Assembly (NCBI GenBank): GCA_963764205.1
Contig: CAVXRN010000006.1
Location: 930,001-994,000, forward strand
Origin: Chersky-840 sp963764205
Lineage (GTDB): Bacteria > Actinomycetota > Acidimicrobiia > Acidimicrobiales > UBA8190
Direction of reading: 5' to 3'
Length of the DNA stretch: 64,000 bases
The position numbers were made by a program, and so were the translations under genes. Below are positions 50,527 to 59,664 of this stretch, one piece after another; position 1 is the first letter of the stretch; each line of letters begins with the position of its first letter. The notes beneath the pieces were generated by a model that worked only from the letters and a program-made list of their open reading frames with translations, did no database searches and was not told the DNA's origin.

Positions 50527-51288
50527 ATGAGCGAAACACTGGACGGCACCGTGGCGCTCGTGACCGGGGCCTCGAGCGGCATCGGCGCGGCGACCGCCCT
50601 CACGCTGGCGGCCCAGGGCGCCTCGGTGGCGATCGCCGCGCGTCGCAAGGACCGCCTCGACGCGCTCACGGCGACCATCCGCGCCGACGGCGGCACCGTC
50701 CTCGTGCTCGAAGCCGACGTCACCGACGAACGGCAGGCCGTCGACGCGGTGGGCGCCACCGTGACGGAGCTGGGTCGGCTCGACACCCTCGTCAACAACG
50801 CCGGCGTGATGCTGCTGGGCCCGGTCGAGGGCGCACCGCTGTCGGAGTGGCAGCAGATGGTCGAGCTCAACGTGCTCGGACTGCTCTACTGCGCCCACGC
50901 CGCGCTGCCCCATCTCATCGAGGCGGCCGAGACGGGCCCGCGCCGGGTGGCCGACATGGTGAACGTCAGCTCGGTGGCAGGCCGGGTGCCGCGTTCGGGC
51001 AGCGGCGTCTACAACCTGACCAAGCATGGCATCGGCGCATTCAGCGAGGCGCTACGCCAAGAGGTAGCCAAGCGCCACGTGCGCGTCTCGCTGGTCGAGC
51101 CGGGCGCGACCGAGACCGAGTTGGCGAGCCACAACCGGCCCGAGGTCCTCGAGGCAATGCGGTCCCGGTTCGGCGGCATCGAGCGGATGCAGGCGCACGA
51201 CATCGCCGACGCCATCGCCTACATCGTGACGCGGCCCCGCCACGTCGCCGTCAACGAGATGCTGATCCGCCCCACCGAGCAGGAGTAG
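50527..51288 (+). CDS. SDR family NAD(P)-dependent oxidoreductase
   Basis: A 253-residue classical SDR: GASSGIGAATA (about 15-25), NNAGVML (about 88), catalytic Ser in NVSSVAGR and Tyr-Lys in YNLTKHGIGAF (about 161). The C-terminal part has ETELASHN and a HVAVNEMLIRPTEQ ending, typical of clavulanate-dehydrogenase-like SDRs. GAGAGGA precedes the ATG. It follows ipdF by 11 bp and is probably cotranscribed. The substrate is not predicted. Confidence 0.88.
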   Translation: MSETLDGTVALVTGASSGIGAATALTLAAQGASVAIAARRKDRLDALTATIRADGGTVLVLEADVTDERQAVDAVGATVTELGRLDTLVNNAGVMLLGPVEGAPLSEWQQMVELNVLGLLYCAHAALPHLIEAAETGPRRVADMVNVSSVAGRVPRSGSGVYNLTKHGIGAFSEALRQEVAKRHVRVSLVEPGATETELASHNRPEVLEAMRSRFGGIERMQAHDIADAIAYIVTRPRHVAVNEMLIRPTEQE

Positions 51289-51328
51289 CGCCCGGGCTCA
51301 GGTGCGAGCGGGCTCAGGTGCGAGCGGT

Positions 51329-51967
51329 TCAGCTGATGGTGAACCCTGCGATCGTCGAGGTCCCGTCGGGGGTGATCACCGCGATCGGCCCGCTCGTGGC
51401 GCCGGGTGGGACGACCGCTCTGATGCGGGTGGACGTGTTGGAGCTGATCGTCGCGCTGATGCCGTCGAACGTCACCACCGTCGCCTTCTCGAGGCGTTTG
51501 CCCGTGATGACCACCGTGCCACCGACGGGGCTCGAGCGCGGCTTGAACTTCAAGACGACGGGGTCGGCCTGGCGCTTGCGGACCCGGCCGTGCTTGTTCA
51601 CGACGTACGGCACCGTCGACGGGCTGCCACCGGTCGCCGCGACGGCGGCGGCGCCGGCGGTGGTGGTGGTCGTGATCCCGGCCACGCCGGTGTTGGCCCC
51701 CGGCACCGCGGTGCTCCCCGAGTTGCCGGTGACCGACTCCCCGTTGGAGAAGGTCCCGTAGATGCTCTTGTCCTTCTTGGATTTCGTGGACGTCGTGGTG
51801 GTCGTGGCCACCGTCGTCGGCACCGCGATCGTCGCCGCCGTGGTCGTCGACGTGGGGGCGGCCGACGGGGACGTCGAGCACGAGGCGGCGAGCACCGACG
51901 CCGTCGCCACCACGGCCACGAGCTGCCACCGATGGCGTCCCCCGGACACCGCGCCCCCACGACTCAC
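51329..51967 (-). CDS. IPT/TIG-domain putative lipoprotein
   Basis: About 212 residues from GTG 51967. The N-terminus has an export signal ending LVAVVATASVLAASC, a plausible lipobox cysteine. A Thr/Ser-rich linker and a GGSPSTVPYV segment lead to one IPT/TIG immunoglobulin-like domain at the C-terminus (VGGTVVITGKRLEKATVVTF to IAGFTIS). It is probably a cell-surface protein. It is convergent with the SDR gene and divergent from the fadD3-like gene; its frame stays open upstream, but that part is antisense to fadD3. Confidence 0.75.
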   Translation of the reverse strand: MSRGGAVSGGRHRWQLVAVVATASVLAASCSTSPSAAPTSTTTAATIAVPTTVATTTTTSTKSKKDKSIYGTFSNGESVTGNSGSTAVPGANTGVAGITTTTTAGAAAVAATGGSPSTVPYVVNKHGRVRKRQADPVVLKFKPRSSPVGGTVVITGKRLEKATVVTFDGISATISSNTSTRIRAVVPPGATSGPIAVITPDGTSTIAGFTIS

Positions 51968-52086
51968 CTTCAGCCCACCCCCCACAGCGTCCAACAAGTA
52001 TCCCACCAGGACCCGTGCCTGGGGGCTTCGTGGTGCCGACCAGGCAACCGGCAGAGCGGGCACGGCTGATTCGGTAGCCTGACGCC

Positions 52087-53784
52087 GTGTCAGATGACGT
52101 CGAGGACCCCCGGGGCGACCTGCGCTGGGGGTCGATCCCGGGCCTGGTCGCCGACGCGGCGGTGCGCTTCGGCCAGGCCGAGGCGGTCGTCGACGGCGAG
52201 GTGCGCCTGAGCTTCGCCCAACTCGAGCGCGACGCGCTGGCGGTGACCGGCGCCGCCATCGCCACGGGCGTCCACCCCGGTGACCGCGTGGCCATCTGGG
52301 CCCCGAACATGGCCGAGTGGATCGTCGCGGCACTGGGCCTGGTGGGCGCGGGCGCGGCGTTGGTGCCCCTCAACACCCGCTTCAAGGGCCCCGAGGCGGC
52401 CTACGTGCTCACCCGGTCGCGCGCCCGTGCGCTGTTCACCGTGCGCGGCTTCCTCGGCATCGACTACCCCGCCATGCTCGAGGACGAGGACGTTCCCCAT
52501 CTGGAGCGCATCGTCCTGCTCCGTGACGACGAGGGCACCACGAGCGAGGTGACGAACACCGACGAGGTCCCCATCTTCGGGTGGCGCGAATTCCTCGCCG
52601 GCGCGGACGGCGTCGTGGAGTGCGAGGACGGCATCGTCGGCGCCCCCGTCGACCTGCGGGCCGAGCGCGCCCGCTGGGAGAGCGTGACCGGCGACGACCT
52701 CTCCGACGTCATCTTCACCTCGGGCACCACGGGACGGCCCAAGGGGGCCATGACCACCCACGCCCAGACGCTGCGCACCTTCGCCACGTGGGCCTCGATC
52801 GTCGGCCTGGCCGAGGGCGACCGCTATCTCGTCGTCAACCCGTTCTTCCACACCTTCGGCTACAAGGCGGGCATCATCGCGTGTCTCATGCAGGGTGCGA
52901 CCGTCGTCCCCGAGCCCGTCTTCGACGTGGACAAGGTCCTCGCCACCGTCGCCGCGCAGCGCATCACGGTGCTCCCGGGACCGCCCACCCTCTACCAGTC
53001 GATCCTGGACCATCCCCGGCGCGCCGACTACGACCTCTCGAGCCTGCGCCTCGCCGTCACCGGCGCGGCCGTCGTCCCCGTCGAGCTCGTCAACCGCATG
53101 CGCAGCGAGCTCACCTTCTCCACCGTCCTCACCGCCTACGGGCTCACCGAGTCCACCGGCACCGTCACCATGTGCCGGCAGGGCGACGCCCCCGAGACCA
53201 TCGCCGAGACCTCGGGACGCGCCATCCCCGGCCTCGAGGTCCGCGTCGTCGACGACAAAGGGCTCGAGACCGAGCGGGGCGAGCCCGGTGAGATCGTCGT
53301 GCGCGGCTACACCGTCGTCTCGGGCTACTTCGAGGACCCCGACGCCACGGCCGAGGCCATCGACACCGACGGGTGGCTCCACACCGGCGACGTGGGCGTC
53401 ATGGACGACGCCGGCAACGTCCGCATCACCGACCGCAAGAAGGACATGTTCATCGTGGGCGGCTTCAACGCCTACCCGGCCGAGATCGAAGGGGCGCTGC
53501 TGCGCCACCCCGGTGTGGCCCAGGCCGCGGTCATCGGCGTGCCCGACGACCGTATGGGCGAGGTGGGCGCCGCCTTCGTCGTGCCCCGCCCCGGCGCCGA
53601 CGGCGCCACCCTCGCGGCCGAGCTCGCCACGTGGTCACGGGACCAGATGGCCAATTACAAGGTGCCCCGCCACGTCGAAGTGGTGGACGCCCTGCCCGTC
53701 AACGCCAGCGGCAAGGTGCTCAAGACCGAGCTGCGCGAGCGATTCGCGGCAGCACACAACCGAGAAGCAGTGAAGGGAGCCTGA
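52087..53784 (+). CDS. fadD3: FadD3-like acyl-CoA ligase
   Basis: A 565-residue ANL ligase: FTSGTTGRPKGAMTTH (about 216), YGLTESTGTVTMC (about 350), TGDVGVMDDAGNVRITDRKKD (region about 436) and the catalytic Lys in NASGKVLKTELRERF (near 545). It resembles the FadD3 family, which activates the steroid remnant HIP to HIP-CoA. The start GTG lies six bases after TAGCCT, so the mRNA may be leaderless. With the FadE- and IpdF-like genes upstream it forms a set matching Rv3559c-Rv3561. The stop overlaps the next ATG. Confidence 0.8.
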   Translation: MSDDVEDPRGDLRWGSIPGLVADAAVRFGQAEAVVDGEVRLSFAQLERDALAVTGAAIATGVHPGDRVAIWAPNMAEWIVAALGLVGAGAALVPLNTRFKGPEAAYVLTRSRARALFTVRGFLGIDYPAMLEDEDVPHLERIVLLRDDEGTTSEVTNTDEVPIFGWREFLAGADGVVECEDGIVGAPVDLRAERARWESVTGDDLSDVIFTSGTTGRPKGAMTTHAQTLRTFATWASIVGLAEGDRYLVVNPFFHTFGYKAGIIACLMQGATVVPEPVFDVDKVLATVAAQRITVLPGPPTLYQSILDHPRRADYDLSSLRLAVTGAAVVPVELVNRMRSELTFSTVLTAYGLTESTGTVTMCRQGDAPETIAETSGRAIPGLEVRVVDDKGLETERGEPGEIVVRGYTVVSGYFEDPDATAEAIDTDGWLHTGDVGVMDDAGNVRITDRKKDMFIVGGFNAYPAEIEGALLRHPGVAQAAVIGVPDDRMGEVGAAFVVPRPGADGATLAAELATWSRDQMANYKVPRHVEVVDALPVNASGKVLKTELRERFAAAHNREAVKGA

Positions 53785-54887
53785 TGCGAGGGATCGTCTA
53801 CACCGGTGAGGACGCCGAGGTCACCGACAAGCTCGGCATCGCCGATCCCGGCCCCACCGAGGTCAAGATCAAGATCGTCGCGGCGGGGGTGTGCCATTCG
53901 GACCTGTCGGTACTCGACGGCACCATCCCGTGGAAGGCCCCCTCGGTGCTCGGCCACGAAGGAGCGGGCATCGTGGACTCGGTGGGCTCGTCGGTGCGCT
54001 CGGTCAAGCCCGGCGACCACGTCGTGGTGGCCACCCTGGCCAGCTGCGGCACGTGCCGGGCCTGCAACACCGGGCACCCCACCATGTGCATCCGGAGCCT
54101 GGGCAACGTCTCGACGCCCTTCACCTACGACGGCGAGCCGGCGTCGAACTTCGCGGCCGCCTCGGTCTTCGCCGAGTACACCATCGTGCAGGAGGTCCAG
54201 GCCGTCCCCATCTCCAAGGACGTCCCCTTCACCTCGGCCTGTCTCATCGGCTGCGGCGTGCTCACCGGCGTGGGCTCGGTGCTCAACCGCGCCAAGGTCG
54301 CCCCGGGCGAGACCTCTGCGGTCTTCGGCGTGGGGGGCGTGGGCCTGAACGTGATCCAGGCATTGCGCCTGTCGGCCGCCAGCCGCATCGTGGCCGTCGA
54401 CACCATGGCGTCCAAGGAAGACCTCGCCATGCAATTCGGCGCCACCCATTTCATCGACGCCTCGAAGGCCGACGCGGTGGAGGAGATCAAGAAGATCGTC
54501 CCCCACGGCCCCAAGTCGATGGCCCGGGCGCTCGGGCCCGGCGGCGTCACGTGGGCATTCGACTGCGTCGGTCACCCCGCGGTGCTGCGCAACGCCATCG
54601 ACGCGCTCGACTGGGGCGGCACCGCCGTGGCCATCGGCGTCCCACCGCGCGGCAGCGAGGTGAGCGTGGACATCAACAACCTGGCCTACGTCGACCGGGG
54701 ACTGATCGGGTGCCGCTACGGCGCCTCTCGCCCGCACCACGACATCCCCCTCATGGTGGAGCTCTATCTGAGCGGCAAGCTCATGCTCGACGAGCTCGTC
54801 ACCGAGACGCTCCCGCTCGACGGCTTCCGCCAGATCGTGGACGACATGCACGCCGGCAAGCTGGCGCGCGGGGTGCTCACGCTCTAG
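53784..54887 (+). CDS. Zinc-dependent alcohol dehydrogenase (MDR family)
   Basis: 367 residues from the ATG overlapping the fadD3 stop. Catalytic zinc ligands are in GVCHSD and GHEGAG; the structural zinc site is CGTCRACNTGHPTMC (about 91-105). The Rossmann motif is GVGGVGLNVI (about 184). It oxidizes an alcohol or reduces an aldehyde with NAD(P) or a bound cofactor. It ends in an 11-bp tail-to-tail overlap with the amidase gene. Confidence 0.9.
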   Translation: MRGIVYTGEDAEVTDKLGIADPGPTEVKIKIVAAGVCHSDLSVLDGTIPWKAPSVLGHEGAGIVDSVGSSVRSVKPGDHVVVATLASCGTCRACNTGHPTMCIRSLGNVSTPFTYDGEPASNFAAASVFAEYTIVQEVQAVPISKDVPFTSACLIGCGVLTGVGSVLNRAKVAPGETSAVFGVGGVGLNVIQALRLSAASRIVAVDTMASKEDLAMQFGATHFIDASKADAVEEIKKIVPHGPKSMARALGPGGVTWAFDCVGHPAVLRNAIDALDWGGTAVAIGVPPRGSEVSVDINNLAYVDRGLIGCRYGASRPHHDIPLMVELYLSGKLMLDELVTETLPLDGFRQIVDDMHAGKLARGVLTL

Positions 54888-55818
54888 GTACCAGCAAGAA
54901 GGTCGTGATCCCCGACGTGATGGCTCGGGCCGCCCGGGCCTGCCATGCCGACGTCACCAACAGCGCGGCGTCGATCGTGTTGCGCATGTTGCCGCACTCG
55001 ATCAGCACCTTGGGCACCGTCGTCAGGTTCAGCCCGGCCAGGTCGTCGCGCGCCGCCATGCCGTCGGTCCCGTCGTAGGTGCTCACCGGCATCGCCGTCT
55101 GCGCCATGAACGCGTCGCGCACGTCCGCGCCGAGCACTTGCGACGGCGCCACGACGGCGTCGTTGACGCCGTCGGCCACGGGCTCGAGCACGGCGAACCC
55201 CCGACCGTCGGCGGGGCCCCCGTCGGCGTGGATCGAGATCGCCGCGTCCGAATGCGCGTCGTTGCCGATGGCGGCGCGCTGTGTCACGCACGGACCCACG
55301 CCCGCATTGGTCGTCCGCGTCAGCACGACCGTCGCACCTTCGGCCCGCAGGTCGGCCGCGGCGTCCTGCGCCACGTCGAAGTTGAACTGCGCCTCGGTGT
55401 AGCCCCCGTCGGTCTCGGTGCCGGTCGTGTCGCAGCTCTCGTGCTCGCGCCCGTTCCAGATCAACGCGTCGATGAACGCCGGATCCGTGAAGTTGTCACC
55501 GTTGTGGCCCGGGTCGATCGTCACCACCTTGCCCTGGAGCGGTAGGGCCGCCGGCGTCTTCGTCGTCGTGGTCGCGCCGGTGGTCGTCGGGGTGGTGACG
55601 GTGGTCATCGTCGTCGTCGTCGACCGCGGTCTCGACGCCACGTCATCGCCGCCCTTCGTCGCGCCGCAGCCCGACGCCGCCATCGCGCCCGCCACGACCA
55701 CGACCGTCACGGTCCGCCGCAGCGTCGATCGTCGTGGGTGCAACGAACTTCGAGCACGCCGGGCCGATTCTCTTGCCACCGCAACAGACTGTACGAGCTC
55801 GCTCCCCATCGACAGCAC
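54877..55818 (-). CDS. N-acetylmuramoyl-L-alanine amidase (Amidase_3), secreted
   Basis: About 313 residues. A basic N-terminus and hydrophobic core ending MAASGC suggest a lipoprotein. A Thr-rich linker (TTTTMTTVTTPTT) leads to the zinc amidase domain: VVTIDPGHNG (first His), Glu in REHESC or YTEAQFN, SIHADGG (second His) and catalytic Glu in KVLIECGNMRN. It cleaves the bond between MurNAc and the stem peptide. It is convergent with the alcohol dehydrogenase and divergent from the RDD protein. Confidence 0.88.
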   Translation of the reverse strand: MLSMGSELVQSVAVARESARRARSSLHPRRSTLRRTVTVVVVAGAMAASGCGATKGGDDVASRPRSTTTTMTTVTTPTTTGATTTTKTPAALPLQGKVVTIDPGHNGDNFTDPAFIDALIWNGREHESCDTTGTETDGGYTEAQFNFDVAQDAAADLRAEGATVVLTRTTNAGVGPCVTQRAAIGNDAHSDAAISIHADGGPADGRGFAVLEPVADGVNDAVVAPSQVLGADVRDAFMAQTAMPVSTYDGTDGMAARDDLAGLNLTTVPKVLIECGNMRNTIDAALLVTSAWQARAARAITSGITTFLLVPRA

Positions 55819-55905
55819 CGCATGCGGCGTAGGGGAGCGGCCTTTCCGCCAGGTTTCGACAAGCGTGGGTTAATGTCGCTCCGCACCTTCAACCTGAGGA
55901 GCGCC

Positions 55906-56763
55906 ATGAACTACTGCTCGCAGTGTGGAAGCCAGCTGCAACCCGACGACACACATTGCAGGGGGTGCGGACGGGCCGTAGAGCCCACTGCGGCGCCGAC
56001 CTCGTCGACCGAATTCGCGATCCCGCCGACATCGCCGACGGCTGTCCCTCCGATGCCAGCTCCGCCGCCGCCGGGTGCGCCCTACCCGCCCCCCGCCGCG
56101 ACCTATCCCACCCCCGGGCCGGTGCACATGGAGAGCGGGAACCCGCCGCCCCCCGGCGGCTATCCGCCTCCCGGTGGTTATCCGCCTCCCGGTGGGACCC
56201 CGCCGCCGGGCGCGTATCCGCCTCCCGGTGGTTATCCGCCTCCCGGTGGGTATGTGCCTCCCGGTGGGTATGTGCCTCCCGGTGGGTACGCGCCTCCGCC
56301 CGGGGGTGCCTACCCGCCTCCCGGGGCGTACTCGTCGCAGGGCGTGCTCGCCGAATGGGGCCCGCGCGCACTGGGGTGGCTCATCGACTGGGCCATCACC
56401 CTCATCGCGCTCGTTCCCTTCTACGTGTTGGGCTTCGTACTGAGCAATGCCTTCATCGACCTCGGTGCTCTCGTGGCACTCGGGATCTGGGTCTGGTTCG
56501 CCATCCAGGTGGGCCAGGGAGGCCAATCGCCGGGGATGCGCTCGATCGGCCTGAAGTGCCTCGGCCAGCAAACCGGTCAGACCATCGGCGGCGGGCTCGG
56601 CGTCGTGCGGGCGATCGCGCACATCGTCGACAGCATCATCTGTTACATCGGATGGCTCTTCCCGTTGTGGGACAAGAGCCGGCAGACCCTCGCCGACAAG
56701 ATCATGACGACCGTCGTCATCAGGGTCCCATCGCAGCCGTTCAGCCTGACGCCGCCGGCGTGA
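55906..56763 (+). CDS. Zinc-ribbon, proline-rich RDD family membrane protein
   Basis: 285 residues. An N-terminal zinc ribbon (YCSQCGSQLQPDDTHCRGCG) is followed by a Pro/Gly/Tyr-rich stretch of about 100 residues built from PPPGGY units, then an RDD domain with three or four helices (about 155-270) containing GMRSIGLKCLG and LADKIMTTVV. GAGGAG precedes the ATG, and TAATGT upstream (55871-55876) is a possible -10. The role is unknown; RDD proteins can transport small solutes or act as membrane scaffolds. Confidence 0.85.
   Translation: MNYCSQCGSQLQPDDTHCRGCGRAVEPTAAPTSSTEFAIPPTSPTAVPPMPAPPPPGAPYPPPAATYPTPGPVHMESGNPPPPGGYPPPGGYPPPGGTPPPGAYPPPGGYPPPGGYVPPGGYVPPGGYAPPPGGAYPPPGAYSSQGVLAEWGPRALGWLIDWAITLIALVPFYVLGFVLSNAFIDLGALVALGIWVWFAIQVGQGGQSPGMRSIGLKCLGQQTGQTIGGGLGVVRAIAHIVDSIICYIGWLFPLWDKSRQTLADKIMTTVVIRVPSQPFSLTPPA
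56156..56310 (+). repeat. 15-bp tandem repeats encoding PPPGGY
   Basis: Repeated TATCCGCCTCCCGGTGGT-type units in the RDD gene. They encode a flexible proline-rich linker and are prone to copy-number change in frame. Confidence 0.75.
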
Positions 56764-57122
56764 ACCTCCTCGCACCCTACGAAGTCGACGTCCGGAGGCT
56801 GCGAAGACCGGCCGTGATCCTCCTGGCCGGGGGGCTCGTCTTCGCCCACCTGCCGACGGCGTGGGGCCTGCCCTGTCCCCTGCGCACGATCACCGGGGTG
56901 CCGTGTCCCTTCTGCGGCGTCACCACGTCGGTGCGCGACACCCTGGGCGGCCACGTCCGGGCCGGGCTCGACGCCGCCCCCCTCGGCCTGGCCCTCGTGG
57001 TCGGCGCGCTCCTCGTCGCCCTGCGCCTGGGCCCTTCCACCGTCAAGGTCGTGCGCCCGCTCCTGATCGTGGGTGTAGCAGCCGAGTGGCTCTTCGAATT
57101 ACATCGCTTCCACGTCCTCTGA
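56760..57122 (+). CDS. DUF2752 domain-containing membrane protein
   Basis: 120 residues from the GTG overlapping the RDD stop. Three hydrophobic helices and the motif CPLRTITGVPCPFCGVTTS, the cysteine-containing signature of DUF2752. The function is unknown; DUF2752 genes are often linked with RDD or zinc-ribbon proteins, as here. Confidence 0.88.
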   Translation: MNLLAPYEVDVRRLRRPAVILLAGGLVFAHLPTAWGLPCPLRTITGVPCPFCGVTTSVRDTLGGHVRAGLDAAPLGLALVVGALLVALRLGPSTVKVVRPLLIVGVAAEWLFELHRFHVL

Positions 57123-57131
57123 CCGCACCGG

Positions 57132-57560
57132 TCATCTCGCCATCGTCACCTCTTCCAGCCGGGTCATGACGGCGCCGACCAACGCCGCGGCCGCCGCCAC
57201 GACGCTCAGGTACGCACCGACGTCGAAGCGCAACCCCGGCGATCGCTTGGCCAGACAGGCCAGGGTGAGGACCAGGTTGATACCGCACGCTCCCACCAGG
57301 AGCGCCCAGTGCACCAACGTCCGCCGGGTGCGGTGACGCCGCGCTCTGACGGCGATCGACCCGACGACGACGAGCGAGACGCAGAACGGGACGTACATCC
57401 ACGACCGCACCACCGTGACACTGAAACTGAACGTGCCGGTCGCGCTCGAACCGAACTCGAACCACGGGAGGAGGATGCCGATCATGAACGCCACGCTGGC
57501 GACCCCGACGATGAGGTCCCCGAGGCTCAGGTGCTTCATGCGAAGTCCGGTGTCCTCCAT
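57132..57560 (-). CDS. Four-helix membrane protein, hypothetical
   Basis: 142 residues with helices at about 15-35, 50-70, 82-102 and 113-133 and no recognized domain. The start is either the ATG at 57560 or the inner ATG at 57539 (MKHLSLGD). It is convergent with the DUF2752 gene and divergent from the WS/DGAT gene. Confidence 0.65.
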   Translation of the reverse strand: MEDTGLRMKHLSLGDLIVGVASVAFMIGILLPWFEFGSSATGTFSFSVTVVRSWMYVPFCVSLVVVGSIAVRARRHRTRRTLVHWALLVGACGINLVLTLACLAKRSPGLRFDVGAYLSVVAAAAALVGAVMTRLEEVTMAR

Positions 57561-57669
57561 GCCCGTTGCCAGGGAGCGTACCGCCGCGCCCCAGGTCCCT
57601 AAGTGACCCTCGGGTCACCGTGGGGTAGGTCGTATGCTGGCGCCGACGGCACGAGAAAGAAGGTGGACC

Positions 57670-59067
57670 GTGAGCTTGGACCGGTTGAGCCCACTCGATG
57701 CGTCGTTCCTCCACGTCGAAGACGACGTGAGCCACATGCACATCGCCGCCATCGGGATCTTCGAAGGGCCGCCCCCGCTCTACGCCGACGTCGTGGACAT
57801 GGTCCGGGGCAAGCTCCCGCTCGTCCCGCGCTATCGACAGGTCGTCCGCTTCGTGCCGCTCGATCTGGGCCGACCCGTATGGGTCGACGACCACCATTTC
57901 AACATCGACTACCACCTGCGCCACACCGCACTCCCGGCGCCCGGGGGGGAAGCCGAACTGCGCGCCCTCGTGGGGCGCGTCATGGCCCAGCAGCTCGACC
58001 GGGCCAAACCGCTGTGGGAGATCTGGATGGTCGAGGGGCTCGGTGGAGGCCGGTGGGCCCTGCTCTCGAAGACGCACCACGCGCTGGTCGACGGCGTGTC
58101 GGGGACCGACCTCCTGGCCGTGATCATGGACACCACGCCGCAGCCGTCGCCCCCCGTGGACGACGATTGGCACCCTCGACCGGCTCCGACCGGCCCGGGC
58201 CTGGCCGTCGGTGCCGCCGCGGACCTGCTGCGCAGCCCCTACGAGCAGCTCCGCGCCGTGCGGGCGACCACCCGCATGCCGCGGCACGCGCTGTCCCGGA
58301 CCGCGGACGTGGCCCGAGGGCTCTCGTCGATGGCGGGCCTGATCCGACCCACGCCCATCTCGAGCCTCAACGGCCCGCTCGGCCCGCATCGGCGCTACGC
58401 GTGGGCGGCGACGACGGTGGACGACATCAAGCGGGTCCGCAAGGGGCTCGGCGGCGCCTTCAACGACGTCGTCCTGGCTTCGATCACGAACGGCTTTCGC
58501 GAGTTGCTCCGATCCCGGGGCGAGTCCCTCGACCGGGTCGTGCGCACGCTCGTGCCGGTGTCGGTGCGGCCTCGCAGCCCCGGCGCCATGGCCACCGGTG
58601 ACGGCACGATGCAGAACAAGGTCTCCGCCATGTTCGCCTCGCTCCCGGTGGGCATCGACGACCCGGCCGACCGCCTCCACGCCATCACCGCGCAGATGAA
58701 GGGCCTGAAGGAGTCCAAAGAGGCCGTGGCGGGCGAAGCGCTCACGTCGCTCTCGGGCTTCGCGCCGCCCATGCTCCTGGCGCTCGGGATGCGCGTCGCC
58801 AGCCGCGTGGCCCAGCGCAACGTCAACACCGTGACGACGAACGTCCCCGGGCCTCAGCTCCCCCTCTACGTCGCGGGTCGCCGCATGGTGACGGCCTACC
58901 CCTACGTGCCGTTGGCCGGCCAGGTCCGCATCGGCTTGGCCATCTTCTCCTACGACGGCCAGGTGACCTTCGGCATCACCGGGGACTGGGAGACCACCGA
59001 GGATCTCGACGTCCTCTCTCTCGGCATCGAGAGCGGGATGCGGACCATGCTGGCACTGTGCCGGTGA
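57670..59067 (+). CDS. Wax ester synthase/diacylglycerol acyltransferase (WS/DGAT)
   Basis: 465 residues. The catalytic HHxxxDG motif is HHALVDG (about 140-146), preceded by PLWEIWMVEGL; further family motifs are FNDVVLASI (about 270) and NVPGPQLPLYVAG near 395. It transfers acyl groups from acyl-CoA to diacylglycerol or fatty alcohol, making storage lipid. GTG start with AAGAAGG upstream and a TATGCT -10-like element at 57632-57637. It fits the lipid-rich metabolism suggested by the rest of the window. Confidence 0.93.
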   Translation: MSLDRLSPLDASFLHVEDDVSHMHIAAIGIFEGPPPLYADVVDMVRGKLPLVPRYRQVVRFVPLDLGRPVWVDDHHFNIDYHLRHTALPAPGGEAELRALVGRVMAQQLDRAKPLWEIWMVEGLGGGRWALLSKTHHALVDGVSGTDLLAVIMDTTPQPSPPVDDDWHPRPAPTGPGLAVGAAADLLRSPYEQLRAVRATTRMPRHALSRTADVARGLSSMAGLIRPTPISSLNGPLGPHRRYAWAATTVDDIKRVRKGLGGAFNDVVLASITNGFRELLRSRGESLDRVVRTLVPVSVRPRSPGAMATGDGTMQNKVSAMFASLPVGIDDPADRLHAITAQMKGLKESKEAVAGEALTSLSGFAPPMLLALGMRVASRVAQRNVNTVTTNVPGPQLPLYVAGRRMVTAYPYVPLAGQVRIGLAIFSYDGQVTFGITGDWETTEDLDVLSLGIESGMRTMLALCR

Positions 59068-59109
59068 CGCGCACCGCCTGACCACGAGCTGGCGCCTAGC
59101 GTGGCGGCG

Positions 59110-59562
59110 GTGAGCCCCGAGACGATGCAGGTGCGGTTCTTCCGCGCCTTCGCGGCCCGCCACACGCGTCTGCTCGTCCGCACGCGCGGACGTCCGTCGT
59201 GGTCGGGGCCACGCCTCCGGTTCCTCGTGCTCGAGACCCACGGCCGCCGTTCGGGCCGGCCCCGCAGCGTCGTGCTCCTGTTCATGCCCGACGGCGAGGG
59301 CTACATCGTGATCGCCTCCAACTACGGAGGGGAGCGGGCCCCGGCGTGGTGGCTCAACCTGACGACCGCTCCCGACGCCGTCGTGCACGTGTCGGGTCGG
59401 TCGGTCCCCGTGCGGGCGCGCCTGCTCGAGGGCGACGAGCGCGACGCCATGCTGGTCCGCGCCGTCTCCTACAACCGCCAGTGGCGCGGCTACGCGCGCA
59501 CGGTGCAGCGCGAGCTCCCGATCGTGCGACTGGAGCCGACGACGGCGCCCGGCCCGGGCTAG
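59110..59562 (+). CDS. DDN-like F420H2-dependent quinone reductase family protein
   Basis: About 150 residues of the split-barrel DUF385/DDN family: LETHGRRSGRPRSVVLLFMPDGEGYIVIASNYGG (region about 43-76) and WWLNLTTAPDAVVHVSG. Members reduce quinones with F420H2. The GTG at 59110 lies seven bases after TAGCGT (59097-59102), typical of leaderless mRNA, so I prefer it to the GTG at 59101. Confidence 0.85.
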   Translation: MSPETMQVRFFRAFAARHTRLLVRTRGRPSWSGPRLRFLVLETHGRRSGRPRSVVLLFMPDGEGYIVIASNYGGERAPAWWLNLTTAPDAVVHVSGRSVPVRARLLEGDERDAMLVRAVSYNRQWRGYARTVQRELPIVRLEPTTAPGPG

Positions 59563-59637
59563 GTGTCCTGACCGCCCGCCTGGCCCCCAGCCTGACCGCC
59601 CGCCTGACCGTCCCGCCGTCCGCCCCCTTGCCAAGGG

Positions 59638-59650
59638 CATCATAATGATG
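59638..59650. promoter_or_regulatory. Palindromic operator candidate upstream of MFS-MarR operon
   Basis: CATCAT-A-ATGATG is a perfect palindrome, followed at once by TATATATA and an ATG at 59665. The AT-rich block stands out in this GC-rich region and probably combines promoter and operator for the MarR protein encoded downstream. Confidence 0.6.
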
Positions 59651-59664
59651 TATATATAACTATT

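Noticed and set aside
57043..59643. 866-codon open frame on the minus strand
   Set aside because: It covers WS/DGAT and neighbouring genes in antisense and shows no family motif.
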